In this document: piece after piece, positions 38,166 through 49,264 of the stretch
Layout: the number at the start of each line of letters is the position of its first letter
How positions within the stretch are numbered: the stretch's first letter is position 1
From: Tenuibacillus multivorans
GTDB taxonomy: Bacteria > Bacillota > Bacilli > Bacillales > Alkalibacillaceae
Assembly: GCF_900103915.1 (NCBI RefSeq)
Contig: NZ_FNIG01000007.1
Coordinates: forward strand, 81,272-145,271
Reading direction: 5' to 3'
Length of the DNA stretch: 64,000 nt
Program-made: the position numbers and the translations under genes
The notes under the pieces: model-generated
The model's database searches: none
Told to the model about the DNA's origin: nothing
The model's input: only the letters and a program-made list of their open reading frames with translations

Positions 38166-41024
38166 CTACTTTGCTTCTAGAATACGTTCTTCCATACGTT
38201 TGCGGTCTCGTTCTAAAACTGGTCTTAAATAATTCCCTGTATAAGACTCCTCAACTTCAGTAATTTCTTCTGGCGTTCCAGTAGCGACAATTTGACCGCC
38301 ACCTTCACCGCCTTCAGGACCGAGATCGATTAGATAATCAGCCGTTTTGATGACATCCAAATTATGTTCAATAATTAAGACAGTATCGCCACTTTCCACG
38401 AGACGCTGTAAAACATTTAATAGTCGTGATATGTCATGAACATGAAGCCCTGTCGTTGGTTCGTCTAAAATGTATAACGAGCGGCCATTCGAACGTCGAT
38501 GTAGCTCACTAGCTAATTTAACACGCTGCGCTTCACCACCAGACAGTGTTGTCGCAGGCTGACCTAAGCGAACGTAGCCTAAGCCAACATCTTCAATGGT
38601 TTGGAGCTTCCGTCTGATTTTCGGTATGTTTTCGAAAAACTCAAGCGCTTCTTCTATGCGCATATCTAAAACATCAGCTATACTTTTACCTTTATATTTC
38701 ACTTCTAATGTTTCTCGGTTATAACGCTTACCATGACACACTTCACACGGTACATAGACATCCGGTAAAAAGTGCATTTCAATTTTAATAATACCGTCAC
38801 CACGACAAGCTTCACAACGGCCACCCTTCACGTTAAAACTAAAGCGACCTTTGTTATAGCCACGAATTTTTGCTTCACTCGTTTGCGCAAACACATCACG
38901 AATATTGTCAAACACACCTGTATACGTCGCTGGGTTCGAGCGTGGCGTACGACCAATCGGAGACTGATCAATATCGATGACCTTCTCGAGTTGGTCAATC
39001 CCACGAATCTCTTTATGCTTACCAGGCTTCGCTTTACCGCGATGTAATTTTTGCGACAATGTTTTATATAAAATTTCATTGATTAATGTACTTTTTCCTG
39101 AGCCTGAGACACCCGTGACCACTGTCATTAAGCCAAGCGGAATCGAGATGTTAACGTTTTTTAAGTTATGTTCTTCTGCCTGCCTGATTTCCAGTTTTCG
39201 CTTTCTGTTAAACTTACGTCGCTCTGTTGGCAGAGGAATAAACTTTTTCCCGCTTAAATATTGGCCAGTTAGCGATTCTTCTTTTACCATGACGTCGTTT
39301 GGTGTTCCCGCAGCGACGATTTCGCCACCTTGCGCTCCAGCTCCTGGCCCGATATCAACGAGCCAATCAGCCGCTAGCATCGTATCCTCATCGTGTTCAA
39401 CGACAATAAGTGTATTGTCAAGGTCTCGCATCCGTTTAAGTGTCTGTATTAAACGATCATTATCCCGCTGGTGCAGCCCGATGGATGGCTCATCTAAGAC
39501 ATATAAAACACCTGTTAAAGCCGAACCAATTTGCGTGGCTAAACGAATTCGCTGCGCTTCTCCACCGGATAACGTTCCAGCTGAACGCGATAACGTTAAA
39601 TAATCGAGCCCAACATTAACTAAAAACGTCAGCCGGTCCCCGATTTCCTTTTTAATCATTTGCGCAATTTGTTCTTCTTTTTCGCTTAATTTTACGTTCA
39701 GAATCCAATCTAACACGTGTGTCACTGAGTGTTCTGTAACTTCACCGATGTGTGACCCATCCACTTTAACGGCTAAAGCTTCCTCTGATAGACGATAACC
39801 TTGACAAGTCGGACACTCCAACTGGGTCATATATTTCTCCATTTGTTCGCGCACATAATTAGAGGATGTCTCATGATAACGACGAGAAACATTGGAAATA
39901 ACACCTTCAAAATAGATTTTATTTTCTCGGACGTTTCCGCGTTCATTTTCATAGCGGAATAAAATACGTTCTTTTCCGCTTCCATATAAAATTTTATTCA
40001 GCTGTTTCTTTGGAAGATCCTTTAGCGGTGTATCCATATCGATGTCATAATGATCACAAACACTTTTTAATAGTTGTGGGTAATATTGCGATGAAATTGG
40101 TATCCATGGTACAATGGCTTGCTCATTTAAAGTTAAGTCACGATCTGGTATAACTAAATCTAAATCAACCTCAAGTTTCGAACCAAGCCCATCACATGTT
40201 TTACAAGCGCCAAATGGACTGTTAAACGAGAATAATCTCGGCTCTAGGTCACCAATCGTAAAGCCACAAATTGGGCAGGCATGATTTTCATTAAAAAACA
40301 TATCCTCACCGTCAATGACGTTAACAATGACTTGACCGCCACTTAGCCTCAACGCCGTTTCTAACGAATCACTAAGGCGTGTTTCAATGCCTTCTTTAAC
40401 AATTAGACGGTCAATAACGACTTCAATCGTATGGTTTTTATTTTTATCGAGATTAATTTCTTCGTTAATCTCACGCATTTCGCCGTCGACTCGTAAACGG
40501 ATATAGCCTTCCTTTTTCAAATCAGATAAAACCTTTGCATGTTCGCCTTTACGCCCTGAAACAACCGGAGAGAGTACTTGTAGCTTCGTCCGTTCTTCAA
40601 GCTCTAAAATATGGTCAACCATCTGTTCAACCGATTGAGCGGAAATTTCCTCACCATGAATCGGACAAATCGGTCGTCCCACTCTAGCGTATAATAGACG
40701 AAGATAATCATAGATTTCTGTTACCGTTCCAACCGTAGAACGAGGGTTTTTACTCGTCGTTTTTTGATCGATCGATATCGCCGGAGACAAGCCTTCAATC
40801 GCATCTACATCTGGTTTATCCATTTGTCCTAAAAACTGACGCGCATAAGCCGACAAGGACTCGACATAACGGCGCTGTCCTTCCGCATAAATCGTATCAA
40901 ACGCTAATGACGATTTACCTGAACCTGATAGACCTGTCATCACGATAAATTGATTTTTAGGAATTTCAACATCAACATCTTTTAAGTTATGCGCACGTGC
41001 ACCTTGAACCGTAATTGATTTCAT
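38166..41024 (-). CDS. uvrA: Excinuclease ABC subunit A
   Basis: A 952-residue UvrA, full length. Two ABC ATPase modules carry [12 protein letters not shown] (near residue 31) and [13 protein letters not shown] (near 640), each with its LSGGEAQR signature. Zinc-finger cysteines are visible in CPICGF...CKTC and CEAC...CEVC. UvrA finds bulky DNA lesions and loads UvrB. It starts 9 bases after uvrB and shares its SOS-regulated transcript. Confidence 0.98.
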   Translation of the reverse strand: MKSITVQGARAHNLKDVDVEIPKNQFIVMTGLSGSGKSSLAFDTIYAEGQRRYVESLSAYARQFLGQMDKPDVDAIEGLSPAISIDQKTTSKNPRSTVGTVTEIYDYLRLLYARVGRPICPIHGEEISAQSVEQMVDHILELEERTKLQVLSPVVSGRKGEHAKVLSDLKKEGYIRLRVDGEMREINEEINLDKNKNHTIEVVIDRLIVKEGIETRLSDSLETALRLSGGQVIVNVIDGEDMFFNENHACPICGFTIGDLEPRLFSFNSPFGACKTCDGLGSKLEVDLDLVIPDRDLTLNEQAIVPWIPISSQYYPQLLKSVCDHYDIDMDTPLKDLPKKQLNKILYGSGKERILFRYENERGNVRENKIYFEGVISNVSRRYHETSSNYVREQMEKYMTQLECPTCQGYRLSEEALAVKVDGSHIGEVTEHSVTHVLDWILNVKLSEKEEQIAQMIKKEIGDRLTFLVNVGLDYLTLSRSAGTLSGGEAQRIRLATQIGSALTGVLYVLDEPSIGLHQRDNDRLIQTLKRMRDLDNTLIVVEHDEDTMLAADWLVDIGPGAGAQGGEIVAAGTPNDVMVKEESLTGQYLSGKKFIPLPTERRKFNRKRKLEIRQAEEHNLKNVNISIPLGLMTVVTGVSGSGKSTLINEILYKTLSQKLHRGKAKPGKHKEIRGIDQLEKVIDIDQSPIGRTPRSNPATYTGVFDNIRDVFAQTSEAKIRGYNKGRFSFNVKGGRCEACRGDGIIKIEMHFLPDVYVPCEVCHGKRYNRETLEVKYKGKSIADVLDMRIEEALEFFENIPKIRRKLQTIEDVGLGYVRLGQPATTLSGGEAQRVKLASELHRRSNGRSLYILDEPTTGLHVHDISRLLNVLQRLVESGDTVLIIEHNLDVIKTADYLIDLGPEGGEGGGQIVATGTPEEITEVEESYTGNYLRPVLERDRKRMEERILEAK

Positions 41025-41033
41025 CGTCTAGCT

Positions 41034-43004
41034 TCATCCTTCCGATTTTAACTCTAAAATAATATCGCGTAGTTCCATCGCTTTTTCGAAATCTAAATCC
41101 TTTGCAGCCTGCTTCATCTCCGCTTCCATTTGGTCAATCATTTCCGCTTTTTCATCCTTAGATAAATTCTCATACTGTTTTGCAGCATTTTCATCTTTAT
41201 CTGAATCATAAGTCGCACGAATCACATCACGAATATCCTTCTTGATCGTTTTCGGTGTAATGCCATGCTCTTCATTATACGCTTCCTGAATGTTACGTCG
41301 GCGACTAGTTTCGTCAATCGCATATTGCATTGATTTGGTGATTTTATCTCCATACATAATGACTTCCCCGTTCTCATTACGCGCTGCACGTCCCATCGTC
41401 TGTACGAGAGACCTTTCTGAACGCAAGAACCCTTCCTTATCAGCATCCAAAATAGCGACTAAGGAAACTTCAGGAATATCTAAACCTTCACGTAATAAGT
41501 TAATCCCGACCAGGACATCATACGTACCGAGCCTTAACTCGCGAATAATTTCAATTCGCTCGAGTGTTTTAATCTCAGAGTGAAGATAAGCCACCTTAAT
41601 ACCCATCTCCTGCAAATAATCCGTTAAGTCCTCGGACATTTTAATCGTTAGCGTCGTTACAAGGACGCGCTCATCCCGCTCTTTACGTTTATTGATTTCA
41701 CCAATTAAGTCATCAATCTGTCCTTTAATTGGACGAACATCAATTTTAGGATCTAATAATCCAGTCGGTCGAATAATCTGTTCAATCACACCTGGCGAAT
41801 GCTCAAGCTCATAGTCACCCGGAGTTGCCGAAACATATAAGATATGATCAATATGCTTTTCAAATTCCTCGAATTTAAGCGGACGGTTGTCCAGCGCTGA
41901 TGGCAAACGGAATCCGTGATCAACCAACGTCATTTTACGTGCTCGGTCACCATTGTACATCCCGCGAATCTGCGGTATCGTCACGTGCGATTCATCGATG
42001 ACAATCAACGAGTCATCCGGGAAATAATCGAGTAACGTATACGGTGTTGAGCCTGGATCACGAAAGGCTAAATGCCGTGAATAGTTCTCAATTCCAGAAC
42101 AAAAGCCCATTTCATTCATCATTTCGATGTCATAGCGCGTCCGTTGCTCTAACCGTTGCGCCTCTAGTAATTTCCCCTCGTTGTGAAACTTTTCTAATTC
42201 TTCTTCTAGCTCTTTTTCTATATTTTTAATTGCGCGTTGCATTTTTTCCTCACGTGTGACGAAGTGAGATGCCGGATATATCGCCACGTGCTCACGATCA
42301 CCGACGATTTCCCCCGTCAAGGCATCGACCTCACGAATCCGATCAATCTCATCGCCAAAAAATTCAACACGAATACAATGCTCTTCACGTGATGCTGGAA
42401 TAATTTCTAACGAATCCCCGCGAACACGGAATGTACCGCGCTGGAAATCGATATCATTACGTGCGTATTGGATATCAACTAAGTCACGTAAAACCTGATT
42501 ACGTTCTTTTTCCATACCAACGCGCAAGGACAAGACAAGATCCTTATATTCATGCGGCGAACCTAAACCGTAAATACACGATACACTCGCTACAATTAAC
42601 ACATCATCTCGTTCAAATAAGGAAGATGTCGCTGAGTGCCGGAGCTTATCGATTTCATCATTAATACTCGCATCTTTCTCAATGTATGTATCTGATTGCG
42701 GCACATACGCTTCCGGCTGGTAGTAATCGTAATAACTAACGAAATACTCCACCGCATTATTCGGGAAAAACTCTTTAAACTCACTATATAATTGACCCGC
42801 TAACGTTTTGTTATGCGCGATCACTAATGTCGGGCGATTAATTTCTCGAACCACGTTTGACACGGTAAAGGTTTTCCCTGTTCCGGTTGCGCCGAGTAAC
42901 GTTTGATGTCGTTCATTTTGTTTAATACCGTTTACAATTTGATCAATCGCTTTGGGTTGATCTCCTTGTGGTTTAAACTTTGATTCAAGCTCAAATTGTT
43001 CCAC
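41034..43004 (-). CDS. uvrB: Excinuclease ABC subunit B
   Basis: A 656-residue UvrB with Walker A GATGTGKT near residue 39, the beta-hairpin [11 protein letters not shown] near 92, Walker B DESH and the C-terminal UvrC-binding (UVR) domain. It verifies damage delivered by UvrA and recruits UvrC. The start is GTG with GGAG 8 bases before it. A LexA box lies about 50 bases upstream, indicating SOS control of uvrBA. Confidence 0.98.
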   Translation of the reverse strand: MEQFELESKFKPQGDQPKAIDQIVNGIKQNERHQTLLGATGTGKTFTVSNVVREINRPTLVIAHNKTLAGQLYSEFKEFFPNNAVEYFVSYYDYYQPEAYVPQSDTYIEKDASINDEIDKLRHSATSSLFERDDVLIVASVSCIYGLGSPHEYKDLVLSLRVGMEKERNQVLRDLVDIQYARNDIDFQRGTFRVRGDSLEIIPASREEHCIRVEFFGDEIDRIREVDALTGEIVGDREHVAIYPASHFVTREEKMQRAIKNIEKELEEELEKFHNEGKLLEAQRLEQRTRYDIEMMNEMGFCSGIENYSRHLAFRDPGSTPYTLLDYFPDDSLIVIDESHVTIPQIRGMYNGDRARKMTLVDHGFRLPSALDNRPLKFEEFEKHIDHILYVSATPGDYELEHSPGVIEQIIRPTGLLDPKIDVRPIKGQIDDLIGEINKRKERDERVLVTTLTIKMSEDLTDYLQEMGIKVAYLHSEIKTLERIEIIRELRLGTYDVLVGINLLREGLDIPEVSLVAILDADKEGFLRSERSLVQTMGRAARNENGEVIMYGDKITKSMQYAIDETSRRRNIQEAYNEEHGITPKTIKKDIRDVIRATYDSDKDENAAKQYENLSKDEKAEMIDQMEAEMKQAAKDLDFEKAMELRDIILELKSEG

Positions 43005-43034
43005 AACACCATCTCCAATTTATATACTAAAATT

Positions 43035-43065
43035 AGTATAACATAAAAATACGAACAAAAGTTCT
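43035..43065 (-). promoter_or_regulatory. uvrB promoter with LexA (SOS) box
   Basis: CGAACAAAAGTTCT at 43052-43065 matches the Bacillus LexA consensus CGAAC-N4-GTTCG at all but one position. On the minus strand a TATACT -10 box is at 43040-43035, so the LexA box covers the -35 region. Confidence 0.75.
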
Positions 43066-43127
43066 GTTTTTGATATTTTTTTCTGTATGTTAAGGATAAT
43101 TTTGTTGGTGATAATTTGCAAAAGATT

Positions 43128-43245
43128 TATTCAAGTTTCGCTCCTTTTTATTTAAGTTATTAATGGAATTGTTTAAGTTGGCTGATTACTTATTTAAGTT
43201 TCGATATAATTGTTTAAGTTTTACCCAAAATTGTTTAAGTTTTTT
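43128..43245. repeat. 21-bp phased repeat array E (core TTTAAGTT)
   Basis: The AAGTT of the core T(T/C)TAAGTT begins at 43133, 43154, 43175, 43196, 43216 and 43237: steps of 21, 21, 21, 20 and 21. The segments between cores are unrelated. The array lies between the minJ terminator and the uvrB promoter. Confidence 0.85.
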
Positions 43246-43254
43246 AACGAAATA

Positions 43255-43285
43255 AAAAGCCCGAATACAACGTACCCGAGCTTAA
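43255..43285 (-). terminator. Terminator of minJ
   Basis: Minus-strand AAGCTCGGG and TCGGGCTTT form an imperfect stem overlapping the minJ stop codon, followed by a T run. Confidence 0.65.
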
Positions 43286-44475
43286 TTAATCTCTTCTGTT
43301 TTTAATGTAAAGCGTGGGGTTTCCTTCACGAATATTAAGCCTAATTCATGATATTCACCTTGATATAAGGCCCGTTGAGCAAATCGGACTTCGCCATCTA
43401 GACCACGTATCGTCAGCTTACAAAACGTCCTGTTCTCACTCATGACCTCGAAAAACTCATGCTCATTCGTCACATCAATATCATGAATCCTTTCTATTTT
43501 TTCACCGATCTGAATGCCCATATCATCCGCGGGCGAACCAGGAATCACACCGACGACGATAATGCCATACGGTTGTGGCGTAAAAATAGGACGTTTTTCT
43601 GAATCAAAAGATCGTCCAACCCAATGAATTAGAGCACGTCCGATCATAGCTACAGCCACCAGCACTATGGCTAATTCATTCATGAAATAAACTCCCACAG
43701 CACCACCTACAAGTAATACAGCCAAAATACTGACGGCTTTTGCTGCTTTTTTAGTGCCTACATCGGCAAAATCACCTTGAAAACGTTGCGCGTAACCGAT
43801 CACAAACGGAAATAGCATCAGACCGAAGCTATCACCTATACCAAAAACAGGCCACCATTCGAAAACAGTTAATTCAAGTGCCCCACCTGTCACAGGGATA
43901 AAAAATGGAACAAACATCATCCGTTTAACGACATGACTTCCGACAAACTTACCGCGGTCACCTTTTTTCATATCTGGGAAAGTGTGACGGCGTTTCGTCG
44001 TGGCCATTATTAAGATTTCAGCAAATATGAATACCACTAATAAATAGCTTATAAAAACGGGGTCAACGTTAGTGATTGGACTTAACCATGGTAGTAATTC
44101 TACCTCAAACGTCGTTAGCCCCCAAATGACAACAGCCACAAGACCAATTGTATAAACTGGTGAAAATAGCCATACCTGGTTGAATAACGCAAAAACCAAC
44201 ATAACGACTGACAATAATAGAAGCCATTCATAGTTCACCATTGATCCTGATAAAATCAGTAAAGCCGATATTAAAACGCCGACCATAATTCCAGATAACC
44301 ATGTACCTTTCCATTCAGAGCCTATCGGAAAAACCCGATGTCCGAATGCATGACGATCATGTTTAATCCGCTTATATCCTGTCCAAAACGTAAAGGCAAT
44401 CGCCACATATATAATCGGTTGAGCAAAAATCCATAACGTTGCTATTCCGAATTCTTTAAGCCATTCCACGCCCAT
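43282..44475 (-). CDS. minJ: Cell-division topological determinant MinJ
   Basis: A 397-residue membrane protein, exactly the length of B. subtilis MinJ. The first 280 residues hold seven or eight transmembrane segments, and a cytosolic PDZ domain (about residues 290-375, GIIVVGVIPGSPADDMGIQ) follows. MinJ bridges DivIVA and MinD so that division inhibition is placed at the poles. Its position between ctpB and uvrB is as in B. subtilis. Confidence 0.9.
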   Translation of the reverse strand: MGVEWLKEFGIATLWIFAQPIIYVAIAFTFWTGYKRIKHDRHAFGHRVFPIGSEWKGTWLSGIMVGVLISALLILSGSMVNYEWLLLLSVVMLVFALFNQVWLFSPVYTIGLVAVVIWGLTTFEVELLPWLSPITNVDPVFISYLLVVFIFAEILIMATTKRRHTFPDMKKGDRGKFVGSHVVKRMMFVPFFIPVTGGALELTVFEWWPVFGIGDSFGLMLFPFVIGYAQRFQGDFADVGTKKAAKAVSILAVLLVGGAVGVYFMNELAIVLVAVAMIGRALIHWVGRSFDSEKRPIFTPQPYGIIVVGVIPGSPADDMGIQIGEKIERIHDIDVTNEHEFFEVMSENRTFCKLTIRGLDGEVRFAQRALYQGEYHELGLIFVKETPRFTLKTEEIN

Positions 44476-44556
44476 GCTGCTTACCCCCGATATGTAATTT
44501 CCATCATCACTATATTCGTTAACAGATCACATTTTTCCTTCTAAAAAAGATATAAA

Positions 44557-44588
44557 ATAGATGACTCAAGCCAGGTTGAGTCATCTAT
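44557..44588 (-). terminator. Terminator of ctpB
   Basis: ATAGATGACTCAA (44557-44569) and TTGAGTCATCTAT (44576-44588) form a perfect 13-bp stem with a 6-base loop, 5 bases after the ctpB stop. Confidence 0.9.
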
Positions 44589-44592
44589 TATG

Positions 44593-46083
44593 TTAATCAA
44601 ATAAAACGTCCACCGCTTTTTGTAGCTGGCGATCATTTTCAGTATCATTGACCGCTTCAAGAATTTGTTCTTCGAGTAGGCTTTCTGTCTCCTCATTCAC
44701 AACACCCGAAGCCGATAAGCCGTAATCACGTTGGAATTTTTGAACAGCAGATTCAGTTTGAGCATCAAAGTAACCATCTGTACGTCCAGGCGTATAACCT
44801 AACCCTTCTAACATCACTTGAAGCTTCACTACCTCTTGACCTGTCATATCTCTTTCTAACGGCTCTTCCGTTTGAATTAACGTTAAATAGTAATAATCAG
44901 GTTGGGCCACTTCAACAGTCGGTTCCACGCCAACCTCGTTAATTTCATTACCTTCAGGACTTAGCCAGTTCATGACCGTAACTTTCAACAGTCCATCGCC
45001 TAGCTGCATCGTTTGCTGAACTGTTCCTTTTCCAAACGTCTTTTTCCCAACAATATCGTAGCCACCCACCTCTTTCATCGCAGCCGCTAAAATTTCAGAA
45101 GCCGATGCGCTACCTTCATTGACTAAGACTGATATCGGATAATCCTTGATGCCTGTTGACTGCAAATAGTATGGCTCAGGTTCTTGCCCTCTTCTTGCTG
45201 TTTGTACGAATGGTTGGTCATCACCTAAAAAGTGACTTAATATTTGCTCAACAGAAACAAATAAACCACCTGGATTTCCGCGAACATCGATCACTAATCC
45301 TTCAATATTCTCCTCTTCCTCTAAACGTTTCAATTCTTTGCTAAATTCATCCGCGGTACCTTCTGCAAAGGAGCGAATTTCTAAAATTCCTATAGGTTTA
45401 CCGTCCTGCATTTGAACATCTGAATAAACAGTCGTAACCGGAATGGTATCGCGCGTGATTTCAACCTCAAACGGGTTATCTTCACCAGGGCGATCAATTA
45501 ATAGCGTTACAGCAGACCCTTTTTCACCACGAATTAAAGCGACCGCTTCATACACGGTATAACCTTCTAAACTTTCACCATCTACTTCTAAAATTCGGTC
45601 ATTTGGACGAATTCCCGCTTCCTCAGCAGGTGTCCCTTTTAGTGGTGCAATGATCGTTATGTAATCATCGCGCTTCGTCACCTCAGCCCCAATTCCTTCA
45701 AATGTTGACTCGATCTGAGACTGAAACTGTTCCATCGTTTCAGGATCCATATACTCACTGTAAGGATCGTCTAGTTTTTGTACGATACCTTCAATCGCAC
45801 CCTTAAGTAAAACTTCTCGATCAACAGAATTGACAAAGTTCTCTTCTAATAATGTCATGGCATAGCTGATAACATCCAGGCCAGATTTTGAATCAGAGTC
45901 TTCATCAGATTCTCCACCATCCTCATTCGTATCCTCTTCAGGATTGGAGGAATCTTCCGAAGTATCTTCCTCTTGTACCGTTTCATTTTGATTTAAAACT
46001 TCTAACGTTACAGCTGTCGATACAACCCCAACGACTAAAGACAATGCACAAACTAAAATAAAAACCTTTTTACTAATATTCAA
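44593..46083 (-). CDS. ctpB: Carboxy-terminal processing protease (S41) CtpB
   Basis: A 496-residue S41 serine protease. An N-terminal membrane anchor (about residues 5-30) is followed by an acidic linker, a PDZ domain, the S41 core with the nucleophile in GSASASE and the lysine in GKGTVQQ, and a C-terminal peptidoglycan-binding domain (about 430-480). In B. subtilis CtpB acts in the SpoIVFB sporulation signalling pathway. I prefer the TTG start at 46083, which has GGGGTG 7 bases before it; the GTG at 46143 and the ATG at 46107 lack good ribosome sites. Confidence 0.88.
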   Translation of the reverse strand: MNISKKVFILVCALSLVVGVVSTAVTLEVLNQNETVQEEDTSEDSSNPEEDTNEDGGESDEDSDSKSGLDVISYAMTLLEENFVNSVDREVLLKGAIEGIVQKLDDPYSEYMDPETMEQFQSQIESTFEGIGAEVTKRDDYITIIAPLKGTPAEEAGIRPNDRILEVDGESLEGYTVYEAVALIRGEKGSAVTLLIDRPGEDNPFEVEITRDTIPVTTVYSDVQMQDGKPIGILEIRSFAEGTADEFSKELKRLEEEENIEGLVIDVRGNPGGLFVSVEQILSHFLGDDQPFVQTARRGQEPEPYYLQSTGIKDYPISVLVNEGSASASEILAAAMKEVGGYDIVGKKTFGKGTVQQTMQLGDGLLKVTVMNWLSPEGNEINEVGVEPTVEVAQPDYYYLTLIQTEEPLERDMTGQEVVKLQVMLEGLGYTPGRTDGYFDAQTESAVQKFQRDYGLSASGVVNEETESLLEEQILEAVNDTENDRQLQKAVDVLFD

Positions 46084-46258
46084 TGGAGTCACCCCAATAT
46101 ACTGCATTTGTGTATTTATAGCAGGCGGAAAATATGAGTTCACCCTACCTGTTTAGTACAAACACGTCATTGACTACACCTAAATAATTCCCGTCAATTG
46201 ACAGTTTTCTTTATTATATCACGTTAATAGGAATGGTGGAATGTGAGACCTAAATAAT

Positions 46259-46287
46259 TAAAGCACCACACCCATGTGTGATGCTTT
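46259..46287 (-). terminator. Terminator of the M23 peptidase gene
   Basis: AAAGCA/TGCTTT with an inner ACAC/GTGT pair around CCAT forms an interrupted hairpin about 36 bases after the stop. Confidence 0.6.
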
Positions 46288-46322
46288 AATGTTACAATAC
46301 TATCATTTTGTCATCAATCAAA

Positions 46323-47663
46323 TTATGGATTGATATAGTTTAAAGGGTTAACAGGGTTTTTGTATCCACCTGGGTGAACCTCGAAATGAAGGTGATCTCC
46401 CGTAGATGAACCTGTTGATCCCATTTTGCCGATTTGCTGACCAGCTGAAACACTTTGTCCTTCACTGACCGTTACGGATGACAAGTGTGCATAAACCGTA
46501 TCATATTGCTTACCATCAATGTAATGGGTTATAAATACCGCATTACCGAATCCACCACCACAAGACATATCGCCTCTGGCACACCAGTTATAAACTTTAT
46601 ATACCACACCTGGTGCTGCAGCGGAAATCGACGTTCCACGACTGTTCGCAATATCTAAACCATTGTGTGGACGTGGAACTTTATAAATGGGGTGCAGGCG
46701 GTTCGGGTTAAACTGAGATGAAATACGGCCAGTTGTAGGTGTTAAAAACCCATCGCCATTCGCAACCTTTTTAGCCTGTTCTAAATAACGTTCACGTTGT
46801 TTAATTAATTGAAGTTCTTCTTCTTTTGAAAGTTGAATATTATGTAATTCATTTACTTGGTCTTCTAAACTAGCCAATACGACAACTTGTTCTTCCTTCT
46901 GTACACCAAGATCAGCTCTTAATGTATCTAATTCATTTTTCTTAGCTAGTAGAGTTTGTCGCTTGTCTTCCATTTGTAATTTTGTATCTTCAACATCTTC
47001 CTTTTTTGTAACAACAGATGTTTTCGCTTCTTCTACCATTTGCTTGTCATCTTCTAGTTTTTCTTTATCAGCAAAGTGATCCTTAATAATCTTTTGGTCT
47101 TGGTCCATGATTTTATTAACAGCGCTTGTACGACTAATAAATTCACCAAAATCCTTCGCACCTAAAATAACCTCTAAATACTTAACAGAGCCACCGTTAC
47201 GCTGTAAATTACGTAAGCGATCAACTAAAATATCCTCGCGCCTATCAATACGCTCTTGCGTTTCCTTGATTTCTTGTTCGAGTGTCGCAATTTGATCCTC
47301 AAGGGTTTTAATTTCATCTTCTAATTCACTAATCTGTTGTTTTAAACTTTCAATTTCCGTTTCTGTTTCATCAATCTCTAATTCTTTTAAACGAATCTCA
47401 GTTTCCGTTTGTTTAATTTGATAACTAATATTCGCTAGTTTGTTTTCTGCCTGATCCTTTTCAGAGCGCACTTGTTGCATGCGATCATTCAAGTTTTGTA
47501 ATTCGCTATTGATGTTTTGTTTTTCTTGATCGATTTGCTCTAATTCTTGTTCAATTTCATCAACCGACTTACTCGCTTCAACCGATTCGTCTTCATTCGT
47601 GAAGAAAAATGCAGTGAACGCTAATACCGCTATCGCTAGAATACCTGCCGCTTTTTTTAACAA
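46323..47663 (-). CDS. Exported M23 peptidoglycan hydrolase with coiled coil (EnvC/PcsB-like)
   Basis: A 446-residue secreted protein. A signal sequence (residues 1-29) is followed by about 250 residues of coiled coil and then a LytM/M23 zinc endopeptidase domain (about 320-440). Zinc ligands are seen in HNGLDIA and HLHFE. It lies just after ftsX and has the layout of EnvC and PcsB, whose activity is triggered by FtsEX. It is the probable FtsEX-controlled cell-wall hydrolase or activator, although B. subtilis FtsEX works with CwlO encoded elsewhere. Confidence 0.88.
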   Translation of the reverse strand: MLKKAAGILAIAVLAFTAFFFTNEDESVEASKSVDEIEQELEQIDQEKQNINSELQNLNDRMQQVRSEKDQAENKLANISYQIKQTETEIRLKELEIDETETEIESLKQQISELEDEIKTLEDQIATLEQEIKETQERIDRREDILVDRLRNLQRNGGSVKYLEVILGAKDFGEFISRTSAVNKIMDQDQKIIKDHFADKEKLEDDKQMVEEAKTSVVTKKEDVEDTKLQMEDKRQTLLAKKNELDTLRADLGVQKEEQVVVLASLEDQVNELHNIQLSKEEELQLIKQRERYLEQAKKVANGDGFLTPTTGRISSQFNPNRLHPIYKVPRPHNGLDIANSRGTSISAAAPGVVYKVYNWCARGDMSCGGGFGNAVFITHYIDGKQYDTVYAHLSSVTVSEGQSVSAGQQIGKMGSTGSSTGDHLHFEVHPGGYKNPVNPLNYINP

Positions 47664-47703
47664 GTGGTTCTCCTCCTCTTTATTCGTTTTCTCTATTACT
47701 CTC

Positions 47704-48588
47704 TTAAACTTTCAAGAATTTACGAACACTCATGACACTTCCCCAGATACCAATGAAGACGCCTATACCAAGTAACAGCAAGGAGATTTGCCATGCAAAT
47801 GGGTTAAATGGTAGTAAATCTACAAACGGGATACTAATTTGATCGTTCACGTTTTCATATAAATAGTAGTAGCCAGCCAACACGAGCGTAATTGGAATAA
47901 TAGAACCAAGCACACCCATTAGCATGCCTTCAACAAAGAATGGCCAGCGAATAAAGCTATTTTTCGCCCCGACTAACTTCATAATGCTAATCTCTTCTGA
48001 ACGCGCAACAATCGTCATTCTAATCGTATTAGAGATGAGGAATATCGCGGTTAAGAGTAAAGCCCCTATAAAGGCAATCCCGATATAGCGTGCATAACGG
48101 TTAAAGTCTAATAAACGCTCGACCGTATTCTGTGAATAGTTAACACCGTCAACCGCGTCCATTTCCGTTACTTGCCCTAAGATGTTCTTATATTGGTTGG
48201 CTTCCTCAGCTTTTACAATAAAGACATCATTGAGCGGGTTATTTTGCTCAAATAACGCCAACTCTTCACCCATGTCCTCAACCAATTTATCTAATTCCTC
48301 TTCCTTAGAAGAGAATTCAACTGATGTGACATTTGGAACTTGACTAATATTTTCCTCAAGCTCGTCCATCTCTTCTTGCGTTGCAGTTAATTCTATGTAC
48401 ACATTCATTTGCACTTCGTCTTCGATGTTTTGGGCTAACTGGTTTAAATTGAGCATTAACGTTAAAAAGATTCCAACTAATACTAATGTCGTGGTGACAG
48501 CTCCAACCGAAGCAACCGTCATCCAACTATTTCTTACAATATTCTTCGTACCTTCTCTTACGTGTCTTCTTGCTGTATTAAGCTTCAT
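47704..48588 (-). CDS. ftsX: Cell-division ABC transporter permease FtsX
   Basis: A 294-residue permease-like protein with four transmembrane segments (about 23-45, 170-195, 215-245 and 265-288). A large extracellular loop (about 55-165) is the part known to bind cell-wall hydrolases. FtsEX converts ATP hydrolysis into activation of peptidoglycan cutting rather than transport. The start at 48588 follows GAGGGG by 9 bases and overlaps the ftsE stop region. Confidence 0.93.
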   Translation of the reverse strand: MKLNTARRHVREGTKNIVRNSWMTVASVGAVTTTLVLVGIFLTLMLNLNQLAQNIEDEVQMNVYIELTATQEEMDELEENISQVPNVTSVEFSSKEEELDKLVEDMGEELALFEQNNPLNDVFIVKAEEANQYKNILGQVTEMDAVDGVNYSQNTVERLLDFNRYARYIGIAFIGALLLTAIFLISNTIRMTIVARSEEISIMKLVGAKNSFIRWPFFVEGMLMGVLGSIIPITLVLAGYYYLYENVNDQISIPFVDLLPFNPFAWQISLLLLGIGVFIGIWGSVMSVRKFLKV

Positions 48589-49264
48589 AACCATATTCCC
48601 CTCGTTGCTCGTCTCTTACAATTTGTCCATTCTCCATGGCGATCACTCGCTTTTTCATCTGGTTTACAATGTCTTTACTGTGCGTTGCCATTATCACGGT
48701 TGTGCCAGACGAATTAATTTCATCAAAAATCTTCATAATCTCCCATGACGTATCTGGGTCCAAGTTACCTGTTGGCTCATCAGCAATGACCAACTTTGGA
48801 TTATTGATGATGGCCCGTGCAATCGATACACGCTGTTGCTCACCACCTGATAATTGCGCTGGAATAAAACGCGCTTTATGCTTAATACCTACTTTATCTA
48901 AGACATCCATCACACGCCTGCGTATTTTTCTTGGGTTTTCTTCAATGACTTCTAGCGCGAAAGCAACATTTTCATAGACAGTCTTGCGAGGTAATAGTTT
49001 AAAATCTTGGAAAATAACACCGACATCGCGGCGGAGGAACGGAATCTCCTTATGTTTGAGCGAACTCAATTCAACACCATTTATGTAGACTTGACCTTTT
49101 GAAGGCAATTCCTCACGATACATCATTTTAATAAACGATGTCTTTCCGGCCCCACTCGGCCCAACGACATAAACAAAATCACCTTGACTGATCGAAGCAT
49201 CAACGCCATTAAGTGCGGTGACGCCATTGCTATACAGTTTAAAAACTTTTTTCATTTCAATCAT
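48578..49264 (-). CDS. ftsE: Cell-division ATP-binding protein FtsE
   Basis: A 228-residue ABC ATPase with Walker A GPSGAGKTS near residue 35, signature LSGGEQQR near 138 and Walker B LVIADEPTGNLDP near 159. It pairs with FtsX on the membrane to control septal or lateral wall hydrolysis. The 3' end overlaps ftsX. AGGAGG lies 14 bases before the ATG, slightly farther than ideal; an internal ATG three codons later is also possible. Confidence 0.94.
   Translation of the reverse strand: MIEMKKVFKLYSNGVTALNGVDASISQGDFVYVVGPSGAGKTSFIKMMYREELPSKGQVYINGVELSSLKHKEIPFLRRDVGVIFQDFKLLPRKTVYENVAFALEVIEENPRKIRRRVMDVLDKVGIKHKARFIPAQLSGGEQQRVSIARAIINNPKLVIADEPTGNLDPDTSWEIMKIFDEINSSGTTVIMATHSKDIVNQMKKRVIAMENGQIVRDEQRGEYGYEA

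Noticed and set aside
38977..39603. 208-codon open frame antisense to uvrA
   Set aside because: It lies wholly within uvrA on the opposite strand, has no ribosome site and shows no protein-like pattern.
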